Shown: positions 17,328 to 26,832, numbered from the stretch's first letter. The stretch is DNA of 64,000 nt from an uncultured Candidatus Saccharibacteria bacterium (GCA_938041435.1 CALISR010000014.1:97995-161994), one strand, 5' to 3'. Numbers and translations: made by a program. The notes: a model not told the origin generated them from the letters alone.

Positions 17328-20300
17328 ATGCCTACACCTACCACGGCAACAGCTGCTCCGTCGCGTGTGTTTTTTACCAGCAATGACACCGCGCTGGCAG
17401 TACCCGATTTGCTGGCTCACCAAGAAGAATCCTGGAAGGACTTCGTTGAGACGGGCTTGAGCGAGATTTTTGCAGAGCTCAACCCAATCGAAGACTACAC
17501 TGGCCAGAAGCTCGAGCTGCGCTTTAAGGATTATGCCTTTGGCGAGCCCAAGCATACAGAGCAGTTTGCGAAAGAAAACAACCTGACTTTTGACGCACCA
17601 CTGCAAGCTACCGTTGAGCTTATCAATAAGACAACCGGCGAAGTCAAGGAACAGAGCATCTACATGGGCGATTACCCTTGGATGACCGAACGCGCAACGT
17701 TTATCATTAATGGAACAGAGCGTGTGGTGGTAAGCCAGCTGATTCGGAGTGCTGGTGTGCTGTTTAGTGCTGACCGCGTGGCAGGGCGCAACCTCTATGG
17801 TGCCAAGATGATCCCGGGCCGTGGGGCATGGCTCGAGTTTGAGACGAGTCCATCAGGCGCAATCTATGTGAAGATCGATCGCCGCCGCAAGATTGCCGCC
17901 ACCACCTTGTTGCGTGCTCTTGGTATGAGCAAGGTGTCGGCCATTCGCGAGGCCTTTGCTGATATCGACACCGGTGAGATGAAATACATCGAAGCCACGC
18001 TCGAGAAGGATCCAGCGCATGGCATCAACGAAGCGTTGATTGAGGTCTATCGCCGCCTGCGCCCAGGTGACCTCGCTACGGTAGAGAACGCTCGTCAGAT
18101 GATTGAGCGCATGTTCTTCGACTTTAAGCGTTTCGACTACAGCCGCGTTGGCCGCTACAAGATCAACCAGCGCTTAGGTGTTGATGTGCCCAATACAGCC
18201 GAATATCGCACATTGCAGATGAGTGATTTGATTGGTGTCTTGCGCGAAATTATTCGCCTTAACAACACACAAGAGCCAGCTGATGATATCGACTCGCTGA
18301 GCAATCGCCGTGTGAAACTGGTTGGCGAGTTGGTGGCGCGCCAGTTCCGCGTTGGTATGCTCCGGATGCAGCGCAATGCAATGGATCGTATGAGCATGAG
18401 TGACCTCGAGACAGTTACGCCAAGCCAGCTGATTAATGCTCGCCCGGTAGTGGCAGCAGTGCGCGAGTTCTTCGCCAGTAGCCAGTTGAGCCAGCTGCTT
18501 GATGAGGTGAATCCACTGTCGGAGCTGAGCCACAAGCGTCGCCTGAGCTCGATGGGGCCTGGTGGCCTCAGCCGCGAGCGAGCCGGCTTTGAAGTGCGCG
18601 ATGCTCACCCCACCCACTATGGCCGGATTTGCTCGGTGGAGACACCAGAGGGCGCTAACATTGGTCTGGTGCTTAACCTCGCCACCTACGCACGTATCAA
18701 CGAATACGGCTTTATTGAGACACCATACCTCAAGGTAGTTGATGGCCGCGTGACTGATGAAATCGTCTACCTCGATGCCTCGCAAGAAGTAACTGAGGTG
18801 ATTGCCGATGCTGGTGCTCGCCTTAATGAGGATGGTACCTTCGTACGCGATCGTGTTAGCGCGCGCAAGTTCCTCCAGCCAGGGCAGGTAGATACCAGCG
18901 AAGTCACTTTCATGGACGCTGCACACAAGCAGATCCTTGGGTCGACCGCGAGTCTCGTGCCATTTATCGAGAAGAACCGTATTGACCGCAGCTTGACTGG
19001 CTCCAACATGCAGCGCCAGGCAGTGCCACTTTTGCAGCCAGAGTCGCCAACGGTTGGCACTGGCATTGAGCACGAGGTGGCGCGCAACTCGAGTCAGCTT
19101 GTGACGGCCGAGGCTGATGGCGAAGTGATTCGGGCTGATGGCGAAGCAGTCGAGGTGCGCTATGCTGATGGCGTCAAGCGCTACGACCTGATCCACTTTG
19201 CCAAGAGCAATGACGATCGTTGTATCAACCAAAAAGTCCGGGTTAGCCGCGGCCAAACTGTTGCGAAGGGTGACACTCTCATCGAGGGCGCATCCATTGC
19301 TGATGGTGAGCTTGCCCTTGGTAAGGACTTGCTGGTCGCCTTTATGCCATGGGGCGGCTACAACATGGACGACGCAGTGATTTTGAGCCGTCGCTTGGTA
19401 GAAGATGATACCCTTACCAGCATCAACATCAAGGACTACACTGTTGAAGTACGCGAGACAAAGCTTGGTCCAGAGATCGTGACACGCGATATTCCAAATG
19501 TGAGCGAGGATAGCCTTCGTCACCTGGATGAGAGCGGTATTGTGCAGATTGGCTCTGAGGTCAAGGCGGGCGATGTCTTGGTTGGAAAGATTACGCCAAA
19601 GGGTGAGCAAGAGCTCAGTAGTGAGGAGCGCTTGCTGCGTGCAATCTTTGGTGAAAAGGCCAAGGATGTGCGCGACACCAGCCAACGCATGAACAATGCC
19701 GGTGGCGGTAAAGTTGTTGGCGTCAAGGTATTTAGCCGCGAGAATGGCCATGAACTTAAGACGGGTGTATTGATGCAAATTCAGATTTTTGTTGCTCAGT
19801 TGCGCAAGATTGGTGTTGGTGACAAGATGGCTGGCCGCCACGGTAACAAGGGTGTGTGTGCCCGCGTTATGGCGGTAGAGGATATGCCATACCTAGCTGA
19901 TGGTACTCCTGTTGATGTCATCCTTAACCCGCTTGGTGTGCCAAGCCGTATGAACCTTGGCCAGCTCTTTGAGACGCACCTCGGCATGGCTGCACGAGCA
20001 CTCGGCTACAAGGTTGCCACGCCACCGTTTAACGGTGTGCCAGCCGATACCATCAAGGATGAGCTTGAAAAGGCTGGCATTGCGCGCGACGGCAAGAGCC
20101 AACTCTACGATGGCCTGAGCGGTGAGCCATTCGAGGAGCGTACGACAGTCGGCGTGATGCATATGATCAAACTCCACCACATGGTGAGCGACAAGATCCA
20201 CGCCCGCAGCACTGGCCCGTACACTATGGTGACTCAGCAGCCACTCGGTGGTAAGGCTCAAAATGGTGGTCAGCGCCTCGGAGAGATGGAGGTCTGGGCA

Positions 20301-20690
20301 CTCGAAGCTTACGGTGCTGCGACCACTCTACAGGAGATGTTGACAATTAAATCAGACGACGTGTATGGCCGAGCCAAAGCCTACGAGGCAATCATCAAGG
20401 ACGAGCCAATTGCCGGGCCAAAGCTACCTGAGAGCTTTAACGTGCTTGTTAAGGAGCTGCAAGGTTTGGGTCTGCGTGTTGACCTGCTGGATGAGTCTGA
20501 CGAGTCGGTTGATGCCGAGCATGTCATTGCTGCTGCAGGCCCTGCTGACAAAACCGTCCCATCTGACGAGAGCGATGACGAAGCAACCTATCTTGATGAA
20601 TCCGACGGCATTGGCACAATTGCCGATGACAGCGGTATGTCCGTCCAAGATATTGACACAGTAGAAAACCTAAGCGAGGAGGAAGCCTAA
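17328..20690 (+). CDS. rpoB: DNA-directed RNA polymerase subunit beta
   Basis: 1120 residues, a short bacterial beta form. The rifampicin-pocket region reads NPLSELSHKRRLSSMGPGG and then RDAHPTHYGRICSVETPEG; further on GDKMAGRHGNKGVCARV and MPWGGYNMDDAVILSRR are canonical. In the pocket, D516, H526, R529 and S531 (E. coli numbering) are kept while F514, M515 and N518 are replaced by L, L and V. The last 65 residues form an acidic tail rich in D, E and S. Start at 17328 is set by AAGAGGAG 5-12 bases upstream; the frame opens earlier at 17277. rpoC follows after one base. Confidence 0.97.
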   Translation: MPTPTTATAAPSRVFFTSNDTALAVPDLLAHQEESWKDFVETGLSEIFAELNPIEDYTGQKLELRFKDYAFGEPKHTEQFAKENNLTFDAPLQATVELINKTTGEVKEQSIYMGDYPWMTERATFIINGTERVVVSQLIRSAGVLFSADRVAGRNLYGAKMIPGRGAWLEFETSPSGAIYVKIDRRRKIAATTLLRALGMSKVSAIREAFADIDTGEMKYIEATLEKDPAHGINEALIEVYRRLRPGDLATVENARQMIERMFFDFKRFDYSRVGRYKINQRLGVDVPNTAEYRTLQMSDLIGVLREIIRLNNTQEPADDIDSLSNRRVKLVGELVARQFRVGMLRMQRNAMDRMSMSDLETVTPSQLINARPVVAAVREFFASSQLSQLLDEVNPLSELSHKRRLSSMGPGGLSRERAGFEVRDAHPTHYGRICSVETPEGANIGLVLNLATYARINEYGFIETPYLKVVDGRVTDEIVYLDASQEVTEVIADAGARLNEDGTFVRDRVSARKFLQPGQVDTSEVTFMDAAHKQILGSTASLVPFIEKNRIDRSLTGSNMQRQAVPLLQPESPTVGTGIEHEVARNSSQLVTAEADGEVIRADGEAVEVRYADGVKRYDLIHFAKSNDDRCINQKVRVSRGQTVAKGDTLIEGASIADGELALGKDLLVAFMPWGGYNMDDAVILSRRLVEDDTLTSINIKDYTVEVRETKLGPEIVTRDIPNVSEDSLRHLDESGIVQIGSEVKAGDVLVGKITPKGEQELSSEERLLRAIFGEKAKDVRDTSQRMNNAGGGKVVGVKVFSRENGHELKTGVLMQIQIFVAQLRKIGVGDKMAGRHGNKGVCARVMAVEDMPYLADGTPVDVILNPLGVPSRMNLGQLFETHLGMAARALGYKVATPPFNGVPADTIKDELEKAGIARDGKSQLYDGLSGEPFEERTTVGVMHMIKLHHMVSDKIHARSTGPYTMVTQQPLGGKAQNGGQRLGEMEVWALEAYGAATTLQEMLTIKSDDVYGRAKAYEAIIKDEPIAGPKLPESFNVLVKELQGLGLRVDLLDESDESVDAEHVIAAAGPADKTVPSDESDDEATYLDESDGIGTIADDSGMSVQDIDTVENLSEEEA

Positions 20691-20691
20691 G

Positions 20692-23600
20692 ATGTCCCAC
20701 GTGGTAACAGATCACGATATCGCCAATTTTGATGCGGTACGCTTGGCCGTCGCCAGCCCCGAGGATATCCTCAAGTGGAGCTACGGCGAAGTCACCAAGC
20801 CGGAGACGATCAACTATCGAACCCAGAAGCCTGAGCGCGATGGCCTGTTTTGTGAGCGAATTTTTGGCCCAGTCAAAGATATCAACCCACACGACAGCAA
20901 GCTCAAGGGTGTGCGCAGCCGCGAAGCTGCAGTAGATAAAAATGGTGAACTTGTCACCAAGTCGATCGTGCGTCGCGAGCGGATGGGGCACATTAGCCTA
21001 GCGACCCCTGTTGCGCACATTTGGTTTATGCGTGGCACACCTAGTGCAATGAGTCTCTTGCTGGGCATTACGGTGCGCAACCTCGAGAAGATCGCGTACT
21101 TTGCTACCTATGTCATCCTCGACGTTGACGCCGAAACACGCGACGCTTATTTGGCTGACCTTGAGGCTGAGACTGAGGCGGCACGGGCTGCTATCAAGAT
21201 TCGCTTCCAGCGTGAAGCTGAGGCTGATGGGGCAGACGTGAAGGCTCTTGCTGAGCAGCAAACACGCGAGTACGAAGAGCTTGAGGCAACCTACAGCCAA
21301 AAGAAAGCTCAGCTTGAGAGCCTACAAAAGCGGGCTCTTCTGAGTGATACTGACTATCGTAACCTCCCCGAAGAGTATGAGGAACTCGTGAAGGTTGGTA
21401 TGGGTGGTGATGCACTCAAGGCGCTCCTTGATGATATCGACCTCGACGCGCTTATCGCTGATTTGCAAGAAGAAGCCGAAGGTGCACGCGGTCAGCGCGA
21501 GAAGAAGCTACTGAAGCGCCTTAAGGTGCTGGAGGGTATGCAAGCGGCAGGCATTAAGCCATCAAGCCTGTGTATGACGGTCTTGCCAGTTATTCCACCA
21601 GACCTGCGGCCAATGGTAGCCCTGAGTGGTGGACGCTTTGCGACGAGTGACCTCAACGACCTCTACCGCCGTGTCATCAACCGTAATAACCGTCTCAAGA
21701 AGCTCATCGAGCTCAACGCACCAGAGGTAATTCAGCGCAACGAGAAGCGTATGCTGCAAGAAGCGGTCGATAGCCTGATTGACAACTCGGCTGCTCGTGG
21801 TGGCCGTGCTGTCAACGCGACTGGTGGACGCCGCCGCCTTAAGAGTATTAGTGATATGCTTAAGGGTAAGCAAGGGCGCTTCCGTCAGAACTTGCTGGGT
21901 AAGCGCGTCGACTACTCGGGCCGTTCGGTCATCGTGGTGGGCCCGAAGCTCAAGATTCACCAGTGTGGTCTGCCAAAGCAGATGGCAATCGAGCTCTTCA
22001 AACCATTTGTCATCAGCTGGCTTATCAAAGGTGATTACGCCCACAACATCCGTAGTGCAACGCGCTTAATTGAGGCAGGTGAAGCGGTTGTGTGGGATGC
22101 ATTGGATGAGGTAATCAAGGGCAAGTACGTTCTACTTAACCGCGCGCCATCACTGCACCGTTTGAGTATCCAAGCCTTCCAGCCAAAGCTGGTTGAGGGT
22201 AAGGCGATCCAGCTTCACCCACTCGTCGCTAACGGCTTTAATGCCGACTACGATGGCGACCAGATGGCTGTTCACTTGCCGCTCAGTGCCGAAGCACAGG
22301 CTGAAGCACGCGAGCTGATGAGTGCCGTCAATAACCTGCTTAAGCCTGCCGACGGGAGTCCTGTCCTCAGTATCGACCAGGACGTGGTGCTCGGTAACTA
22401 CTACCTCACATATGAGAAGCCTTCGGCTCAGACTGATACTGTCGCTGTCTTTGCCGACAGCCGGGCTGCTGAGCTAGCCTACGACATGGGCAAGCTCCAC
22501 CTGCAGAGCCCGATTCGCATCCGAGCCAAGGGTGAAATCCGGACAACTACCCTAGGGCGTGTCTTCTTCAACGAAATCCTGCCAGAGGACTTCCCTTACA
22601 ACAACAATGTCCAGACCAAGAAAGAGCTCAAGCGGGTGCTTGGTCAGATCTTCGAGCGCTATGGCGCTGCTGAGACTGCTATCACTGCTGACCGCATGAA
22701 GGGCTTGGCCTTCCGCTTTGCCACCACTGCTGCGGTGTCGACTGGTATGGAAGACTATCTCAGCTTCGACGAAATTGCTGACTTCGTGGCTGAGGGTGAC
22801 GCACGTTCTGCTGCGATCTCGGAGCAGCTCGACCAAGGGCTCATTACCGAGGATGAGCGCTACACATTGACCGTCAATAACTGGCGCACTGTCGACCGCA
22901 AGGTAGAGGACTTTTTGCGTAGCCAATTGGCCCACATGGACACCTCTGTCGCAACGATGGTGAACTCTGGTGCTCGTGGTAGTGTCAATAACATTAAGCT
23001 AGCCAGTGCGATGATCGGTATCCAGGTGGATGCCGCTAACCGCGAGATTGAGCTGCCAGTCCGCAGCAACTTCAAGCGGGGGCTATCGAGCCTAGAGGCC
23101 TTCGTGGCGACGCGTGGTGCTCGCAAGGGGCTTATCGATACTGCCCTTAAGACGGCCGACTCTGGCTATCTCACGCGTCGTTTGGTCGATGTCTCGCAGG
23201 ATGTCTTTACCGTTGAGGACGAAGAGGGTGACGACGATGGCTTCACTATCTACCGCAATGAGTCTGAGGAGACAATGATCGAGTTTGGCAACCGCTTGTT
23301 TGGCCGCTACACCGCCGAGGCAGTGCCAGGCCACCTCGACCGCGATCAGCTCATTACACGTGAGATTGCCAACGCTATCGAGGCAGATCAGTCGATCGAC
23401 CAAGTACGTATCCAGTCTGTCCTCTCTACTAAGAACTTACACGGTATTCCACGCAAGAGTTACGGGATCGATATGGCAACTGGCCAACTCGTCGATGGTT
23501 CGCAGCCAGTTGGTGTCATTGCTGCTCAGTCGGTCGGCGAGCCAGGTACGCAGCTGACGCTTAATACCTTCCACAGCTCTGGTGTTGGTGGGTCAGACAT

Positions 23601-24564
23601 CACCCAGGGTCTGCCACGTGTCGAGGAGCTCTTTGAGGCGCGCAACCCGAAGGGTCAGGCCTACGTCACAGAAGTCGCTGGTTTGGTCGATATCTGGGAG
23701 GATGGCAAGAAGTACGTTGTACAGGTCACGCCGCAAGCAGGTAAGGTAGAGCGCATGCCACTCGATGGCCGTATGGTGATGGTGCAATCGGGCAGTAAGG
23801 TCAAGGTTGGCGATGTCATTGCGTCATTCGACGATGGCACGCAGCCACTTACTGCACCGTTTGATGGAGTGGTTGAGTCTACTGGTGACTCGCTTGTCCT
23901 CACAGGCAATGCGACAGCACCAGTCCGCTACGAAATCCCTGGCACGATGTACCTCGTCGTCAAGCCAGGCGATATGGTCGAGCCAGGCGATCGCCTGACA
24001 CTTGGTTCGCTCAACCTGCACGACCTCATGCGCCTTAAGGGTACAGAGGCAACTCAGCGCTACATCATCAACGAAGTGCTTCGTATCTATGCTGCGCAGG
24101 GCCAGGATGTGGCTGGCAAGCACCTTGAGATCATCGTCCGGCAGATGTTCAGCCGGGTGCAGATTGATGATCCAGGCGACAGCACCTTCGTCATGGGCGA
24201 CATCATCTCCAAGGCATCAGTGGTTGATGCCAACAAGGAACTCGTTGCCCAGGGCAAAACACCAGCCCAGTATGTACAGTTGCTGCTTGGTATCACCAAG
24301 GTGAGTATCTGGAGTGATAGCTGGCTGTCTGCTGCGTCGTTCCAAGACACGACTCGCGTGCTGATCAACGCTGCCACCAGTGGCCGCGCCGACCACCTGA
24401 AGGGTCTTAAGGAGAACGTCATCATCGGTAACAAAGTACCGGTTGGTACGGGTGCGCACCCCCTGCCGCTCGAGGAGAATGACTCTCCGGAGGATGAGTT
24501 TGTCGCCGAAGCCCAGGCTGAAGAAGCTGAGCTAGAAGTGACAATTGCGACTGATGAGCTGTAG
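20692..24564 (+). CDS. rpoC: DNA-directed RNA polymerase subunit beta-prime, both zinc sites lost
   Basis: 1290 residues. The catalytic loop NADYDGDQMAVHL with Asp519, 521 and 523 is intact, as are GRFRQNLLGKRVDYSGRSV and VGEPGTQLTLNTFH. The N-terminal zinc ribbon that normally follows ERIFGPVKD (C-x-C...C-x-x-C) is replaced by a Cys-free stretch (residues 63-92, ending VRRERMGHI). The second site, whose cysteines normally lie in SVLTCET.xGVCxxCYG, reads SVLSTKNLHGIPRKSYG (909-925), and its first ligand is also gone (about 841-850). An acidic tail ends the protein. It starts one base after rpoB, with AGGAGG inside the end of rpoB. Confidence 0.97.
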   Translation: MSHVVTDHDIANFDAVRLAVASPEDILKWSYGEVTKPETINYRTQKPERDGLFCERIFGPVKDINPHDSKLKGVRSREAAVDKNGELVTKSIVRRERMGHISLATPVAHIWFMRGTPSAMSLLLGITVRNLEKIAYFATYVILDVDAETRDAYLADLEAETEAARAAIKIRFQREAEADGADVKALAEQQTREYEELEATYSQKKAQLESLQKRALLSDTDYRNLPEEYEELVKVGMGGDALKALLDDIDLDALIADLQEEAEGARGQREKKLLKRLKVLEGMQAAGIKPSSLCMTVLPVIPPDLRPMVALSGGRFATSDLNDLYRRVINRNNRLKKLIELNAPEVIQRNEKRMLQEAVDSLIDNSAARGGRAVNATGGRRRLKSISDMLKGKQGRFRQNLLGKRVDYSGRSVIVVGPKLKIHQCGLPKQMAIELFKPFVISWLIKGDYAHNIRSATRLIEAGEAVVWDALDEVIKGKYVLLNRAPSLHRLSIQAFQPKLVEGKAIQLHPLVANGFNADYDGDQMAVHLPLSAEAQAEARELMSAVNNLLKPADGSPVLSIDQDVVLGNYYLTYEKPSAQTDTVAVFADSRAAELAYDMGKLHLQSPIRIRAKGEIRTTTLGRVFFNEILPEDFPYNNNVQTKKELKRVLGQIFERYGAAETAITADRMKGLAFRFATTAAVSTGMEDYLSFDEIADFVAEGDARSAAISEQLDQGLITEDERYTLTVNNWRTVDRKVEDFLRSQLAHMDTSVATMVNSGARGSVNNIKLASAMIGIQVDAANREIELPVRSNFKRGLSSLEAFVATRGARKGLIDTALKTADSGYLTRRLVDVSQDVFTVEDEEGDDDGFTIYRNESEETMIEFGNRLFGRYTAEAVPGHLDRDQLITREIANAIEADQSIDQVRIQSVLSTKNLHGIPRKSYGIDMATGQLVDGSQPVGVIAAQSVGEPGTQLTLNTFHSSGVGGSDITQGLPRVEELFEARNPKGQAYVTEVAGLVDIWEDGKKYVVQVTPQAGKVERMPLDGRMVMVQSGSKVKVGDVIASFDDGTQPLTAPFDGVVESTGDSLVLTGNATAPVRYEIPGTMYLVVKPGDMVEPGDRLTLGSLNLHDLMRLKGTEATQRYIINEVLRIYAAQGQDVAGKHLEIIVRQMFSRVQIDDPGDSTFVMGDIISKASVVDANKELVAQGKTPAQYVQLLLGITKVSIWSDSWLSAASFQDTTRVLINAATSGRADHLKGLKENVIIGNKVPVGTGAHPLPLEENDSPEDEFVAEAQAEEAELEVTIATDEL

Positions 24565-24585
24565 GGAATAGCTAACCTATAGTAA

Positions 24586-24614
24586 AGAACCCCACTTGAG
24601 AGAGTGGGGCTCTT
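24586..24614 (+). terminator. Terminator of rpoBC
   Basis: Stem CCCCACT / AGTGGGG (24590-24596 with 24603-24609) extended by AGA/TCT pairs, followed by TTGTTTTA. It lies 22 bases after the rpoC stop. Confidence 0.85.
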
Positions 24615-24652
24615 GTTTTATAGACGGTCTTAATACTATCGTACAAATCTCC

Positions 24653-25597
24653 CTACCTTTGCAACATCCCAGCAGGTGTCCGCAGCTGTATGCCTAAGTG
24701 TATGCGCTTGCTGTTGTAGAAGTCAATATAACAAGCAAGGGTTTGACGCTGGCAGCCAAGTGAGATGTGTCTCCGCCAGACATGGCCAATACATTCCTCT
24801 TGCAGCGTGCGGTTAAATCGTTCAATGTGGGCGTTGTCGTTCGGTCTGCCGAGGCGACTATGGCGTAGCTGGATACCGGCTCGTTTTAGCTCTTGCGCGA
24901 AGTATCTTCCAAACTCTGGCCCGTTGTCGCACTGCACCAAAGAGATTGTTGTAAAGCCATAGCTACGCCATTTCTCCTGTGCTCTTAGGACGACTGCCGC
25001 AGCGATCCCAGGGCGCAAACTGGTGTGTGACTCAGCGTAGGCAAGACGGCTAAAGAGGTCAATAACCGTGTCGTAATACAACCGCTTGCCAGTGTGTGGA
25101 TCGACATGGTGGATCGTGTCTATTTGGACAAGCTTGCCTGGGGCGATCGCTCTTGGTCGATGTGGATTATTTCTTCTAATCCGTGGCTTTCTAGCGTCGT
25201 CGAAGCAGTGATGGCGGCGAAGAATGCGGCGAACACGAGACAAACTGACAGTCATTCCTAGCGTATGCGTCACATAGTGCCATACCACCTCAGCACAGCG
25301 CTGCAGCTGCGTGCGCACTGCTAACACAGTACGCACTATGGTGTCCGAGATTGCGCGAGGACTTGTGTGTGGACGAGACGAATCGGTTGGTATATTCCAA
25401 CGACAAGCAGCTAACCGAAAGCAAGAGATACCGCTCCTTGTCTTGACTTGCCTGTTCGGACGGTTGCCATTGTCCATCTGGACATACCGATTGAGAGCAT
25501 TCCATTTCTGCTTCCAGCGCCAAATGGTGCTGCGATGGACACCACACTTTCTGGCAACGACCATGACAGGTAGCTGGTCTACAACTAACAGACGCAT
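24653..25597 (-). CDS. IS481-like transposase with rve DDE domain
   Basis: 314 residues from the ATG at 25597. An HTH (VARKCGVHRSTIWRWKQKW) is followed by the integrase core with the catalytic acids in KLVQIDTIHHVD, LVQCDNGPEFGRYF and PNDNAHIERFNRTLQEE, then YNSKRIHLGIQLRTPAGML. This order fits the IS481/IS3-type DDE group. The frame stays open 18 codons upstream to 25651 and encodes YLKYSTNPNLPKARATA, which looks like a true N-terminus but has no ATG, GTG or TTG; the AGGAGG at 25659-25664 sits correctly for a start near 25651. The start codon may have decayed. It lies directly after the rpoC terminator on the opposite strand. Confidence 0.85.
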   Translation of the reverse strand: MRLLVVDQLPVMVVARKCGVHRSTIWRWKQKWNALNRYVQMDNGNRPNRQVKTRSGISCFRLAACRWNIPTDSSRPHTSPRAISDTIVRTVLAVRTQLQRCAEVVWHYVTHTLGMTVSLSRVRRILRRHHCFDDARKPRIRRNNPHRPRAIAPGKLVQIDTIHHVDPHTGKRLYYDTVIDLFSRLAYAESHTSLRPGIAAAVVLRAQEKWRSYGFTTISLVQCDNGPEFGRYFAQELKRAGIQLRHSRLGRPNDNAHIERFNRTLQEECIGHVWRRHISLGCQRQTLACYIDFYNSKRIHLGIQLRTPAGMLQR

Positions 25598-25658
25598 AGC
25601 AGTAGCTCTCGCTTTTGGTAGGTTAGGATTGGTAGAATACTTAAGGTATACTGCGGCA

Positions 25659-25769
25659 CCTCCTCAAAAAAGATAAAGGCAAAACGCCTTTCTCTTTTCG
25701 CTCAGAGGCTTACAGTATAGGCCATAGCAGGTCTCCTTTCTGTAAATTGGTAGTACATCTTACAGTATA
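25659..25769 (-). promoter_or_regulatory. Transposase upstream region: promoter, 7-codon ORF and terminator-like hairpin
   Basis: On the minus strand, in order: TATACT (25764-25769), a run with AAAGGAG, an 8-codon frame ATG...TGA (25725-25702) coding for MAYTVSL, a hairpin AAAGGC/GCCTTT (25675-25691) followed by ATCTTTTTT, and AGGAGG (25659-25664) before the transposase. The 11-base string TATACTGTAAG occurs twice, at 25709-25719 and 25759-25769. The order looks like a leader peptide plus attenuator, or a gene start cut by the IS with the terminator as the IS end. Confidence 0.5.
25709..25769. repeat. 11-bp direct repeat, spacing 50 bp
   Basis: CTTACAGTATA at 25709-25719 and again at 25759-25769. 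On the minus strand each copy contains a TATACT -10 box. It lies at the outer (transposase start) side of the IS. Confidence 0.7.
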
Positions 25770-25856
25770 CGGGGCCTGCTTTTTATGTTGGAGGGGTGGT
25801 GAGTTGGTACGTACTATTCGACAATTATTGTAAATATGTGGTATAACAGATGTAGT

Positions 25857-26264
25857 ATGTATGAACGTTTTTCTCAACAATCAGTTCAGTCCGGTTCAGC
25901 TGACGAGAAAGTGAGCCAACAAGATAAAGAAGTAGCTGCTACAGTAGAGAGTACAGGCGAAGCCGCCCCTACTGGGCGGATGCAACGGATACGAGATCGC
26001 CTATCGAAAATAGCGACACGGATTGACGATCATTTCACGTATGGCTACGATTTGTATTATCCACGCATAAGCAAGGAGGAAGCGCTTGCGATGCCTGAAG
26101 ATAAGCTGGTAGAGTCGACGAAAACAATTCTTGGCAGAGAGTTTGCTCCACGACCGAAAAGTTATGTCAATTGGCGAGTTATTGAAGGGCCAGTGGGTCT
26201 TCATGTTGTGGATCAGCGTCGTCCAAAACCTAGGACAAAACAACACTGGTGGCAGATATTGTAA
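25857..26264 (+). CDS. Small hypothetical protein
   Basis: 135 residues from the ATG at 25857; the frame opens at 25836, but TATAAC at 25842-25847 fits a -10 box 9 bases before 25857. The N-terminal 40 residues are low complexity (Q, S, E, K), the rest is charged with several aromatic residues (HFTYGYDLYYPRIS, KQHWWQIL). No membrane segment and no recognised domain. It ends at a strong terminator and separates the IS from the immunity-like cluster. Confidence 0.6.
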   Translation: MYERFSQQSVQSGSADEKVSQQDKEVAATVESTGEAAPTGRMQRIRDRLSKIATRIDDHFTYGYDLYYPRISKEEALAMPEDKLVESTKTILGREFAPRPKSYVNWRVIEGPVGLHVVDQRRPKPRTKQHWWQIL

Positions 26265-26283
26265 TTAGCAATGCGAATAAAAC

Positions 26284-26312
26284 AAAAACTCGTCAGGATA
26301 AGACGAGTTTTT
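26284..26312. terminator. Bidirectional rho-independent terminator
   Basis: Perfect 11-bp stem AAAAACTCGTC / GACGAGTTTTT with a 7-base loop, between the converging 25857-26264 and 26332-26832 genes. Confidence 0.92.
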
Positions 26313-26331
26313 GCTGGTCTTTGATGTTAAT

Positions 26332-26832
26332 CTAAACTGGCTTGTGACTTTGCAAGATACGATATAGGCCAATTTTAACTGCCCATAGGGTGCCTTTGTC
26401 GTTGAATCGAAAAACAATAAATTTGTCTGTATCTAGTCTATATCGTAAATTCTTTCGCCCCCACAGTCCTCCCTCAAACTCCGGATCTCCGAGTGTGTTA
26501 ATGACTTCCTGTATCGATGCCGTGTTTGAGAGTGATGGTAGTAATTTGTAAGACAGTGGAATGTAGGGCTCCTCATAAAGACTGTCATCCTGTAGGTAAA
26601 GAGAAAGAAGGACGAGGATATCGTTACACCACTGCAGTTCGAGGCCTGCGCTATAGTACGACCAGTACGATTCGGTCGAACCAACGCCGAGGAAGCTTTC
26701 ATCGATATCTTCGATTAATGGCTCACCTGCTAAGCCATTCGTTGCTTCATCGACCTGATCCTGTATACCGTCAATTCCTCTTCCGATTAGATCAATATAT
26801 TTTGTAATAGGGCCTTCTAGTTGTGTTTCCAT
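26332..26832 (-). CDS. Hypothetical protein of immunity-like cluster (paralogue A)
   Basis: 166 residues, acidic, cytoplasmic. The C-terminal half (VINTLGDPEFEGG, LRYRLDTDKFIVFRFNDKG, LWAVKIGLYR) matches in order and spacing the C-terminal half of the 27402-27941 protein, so the two are probably paralogues. The start has AGAGGA 4 bases upstream. Base composition is more AT-rich than the ribosomal genes nearby. Together with the SUKH-4 protein between them they look like a stack of immunity genes; a direct family match was not recognised. Confidence 0.65.
   Translation of the reverse strand: METQLEGPITKYIDLIGRGIDGIQDQVDEATNGLAGEPLIEDIDESFLGVGSTESYWSYYSAGLELQWCNDILVLLSLYLQDDSLYEEPYIPLSYKLLPSLSNTASIQEVINTLGDPEFEGGLWGRKNLRYRLDTDKFIVFRFNDKGTLWAVKIGLYRILQSHKPV

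Noticed and set aside
18174..19841. 555-codon open frame on the minus strand inside rpoB
   Set aside because: It is the exact antisense of a highly conserved part of rpoB; strong codon bias on the plus strand creates the long open antisense frame. No family match and no start signals.
24615..24652. Left terminal inverted repeat of the IS element
   Set aside because: I compared this flank with the region 25650-25790 in reverse complement and found no convincing match, so the IS boundaries are left open.
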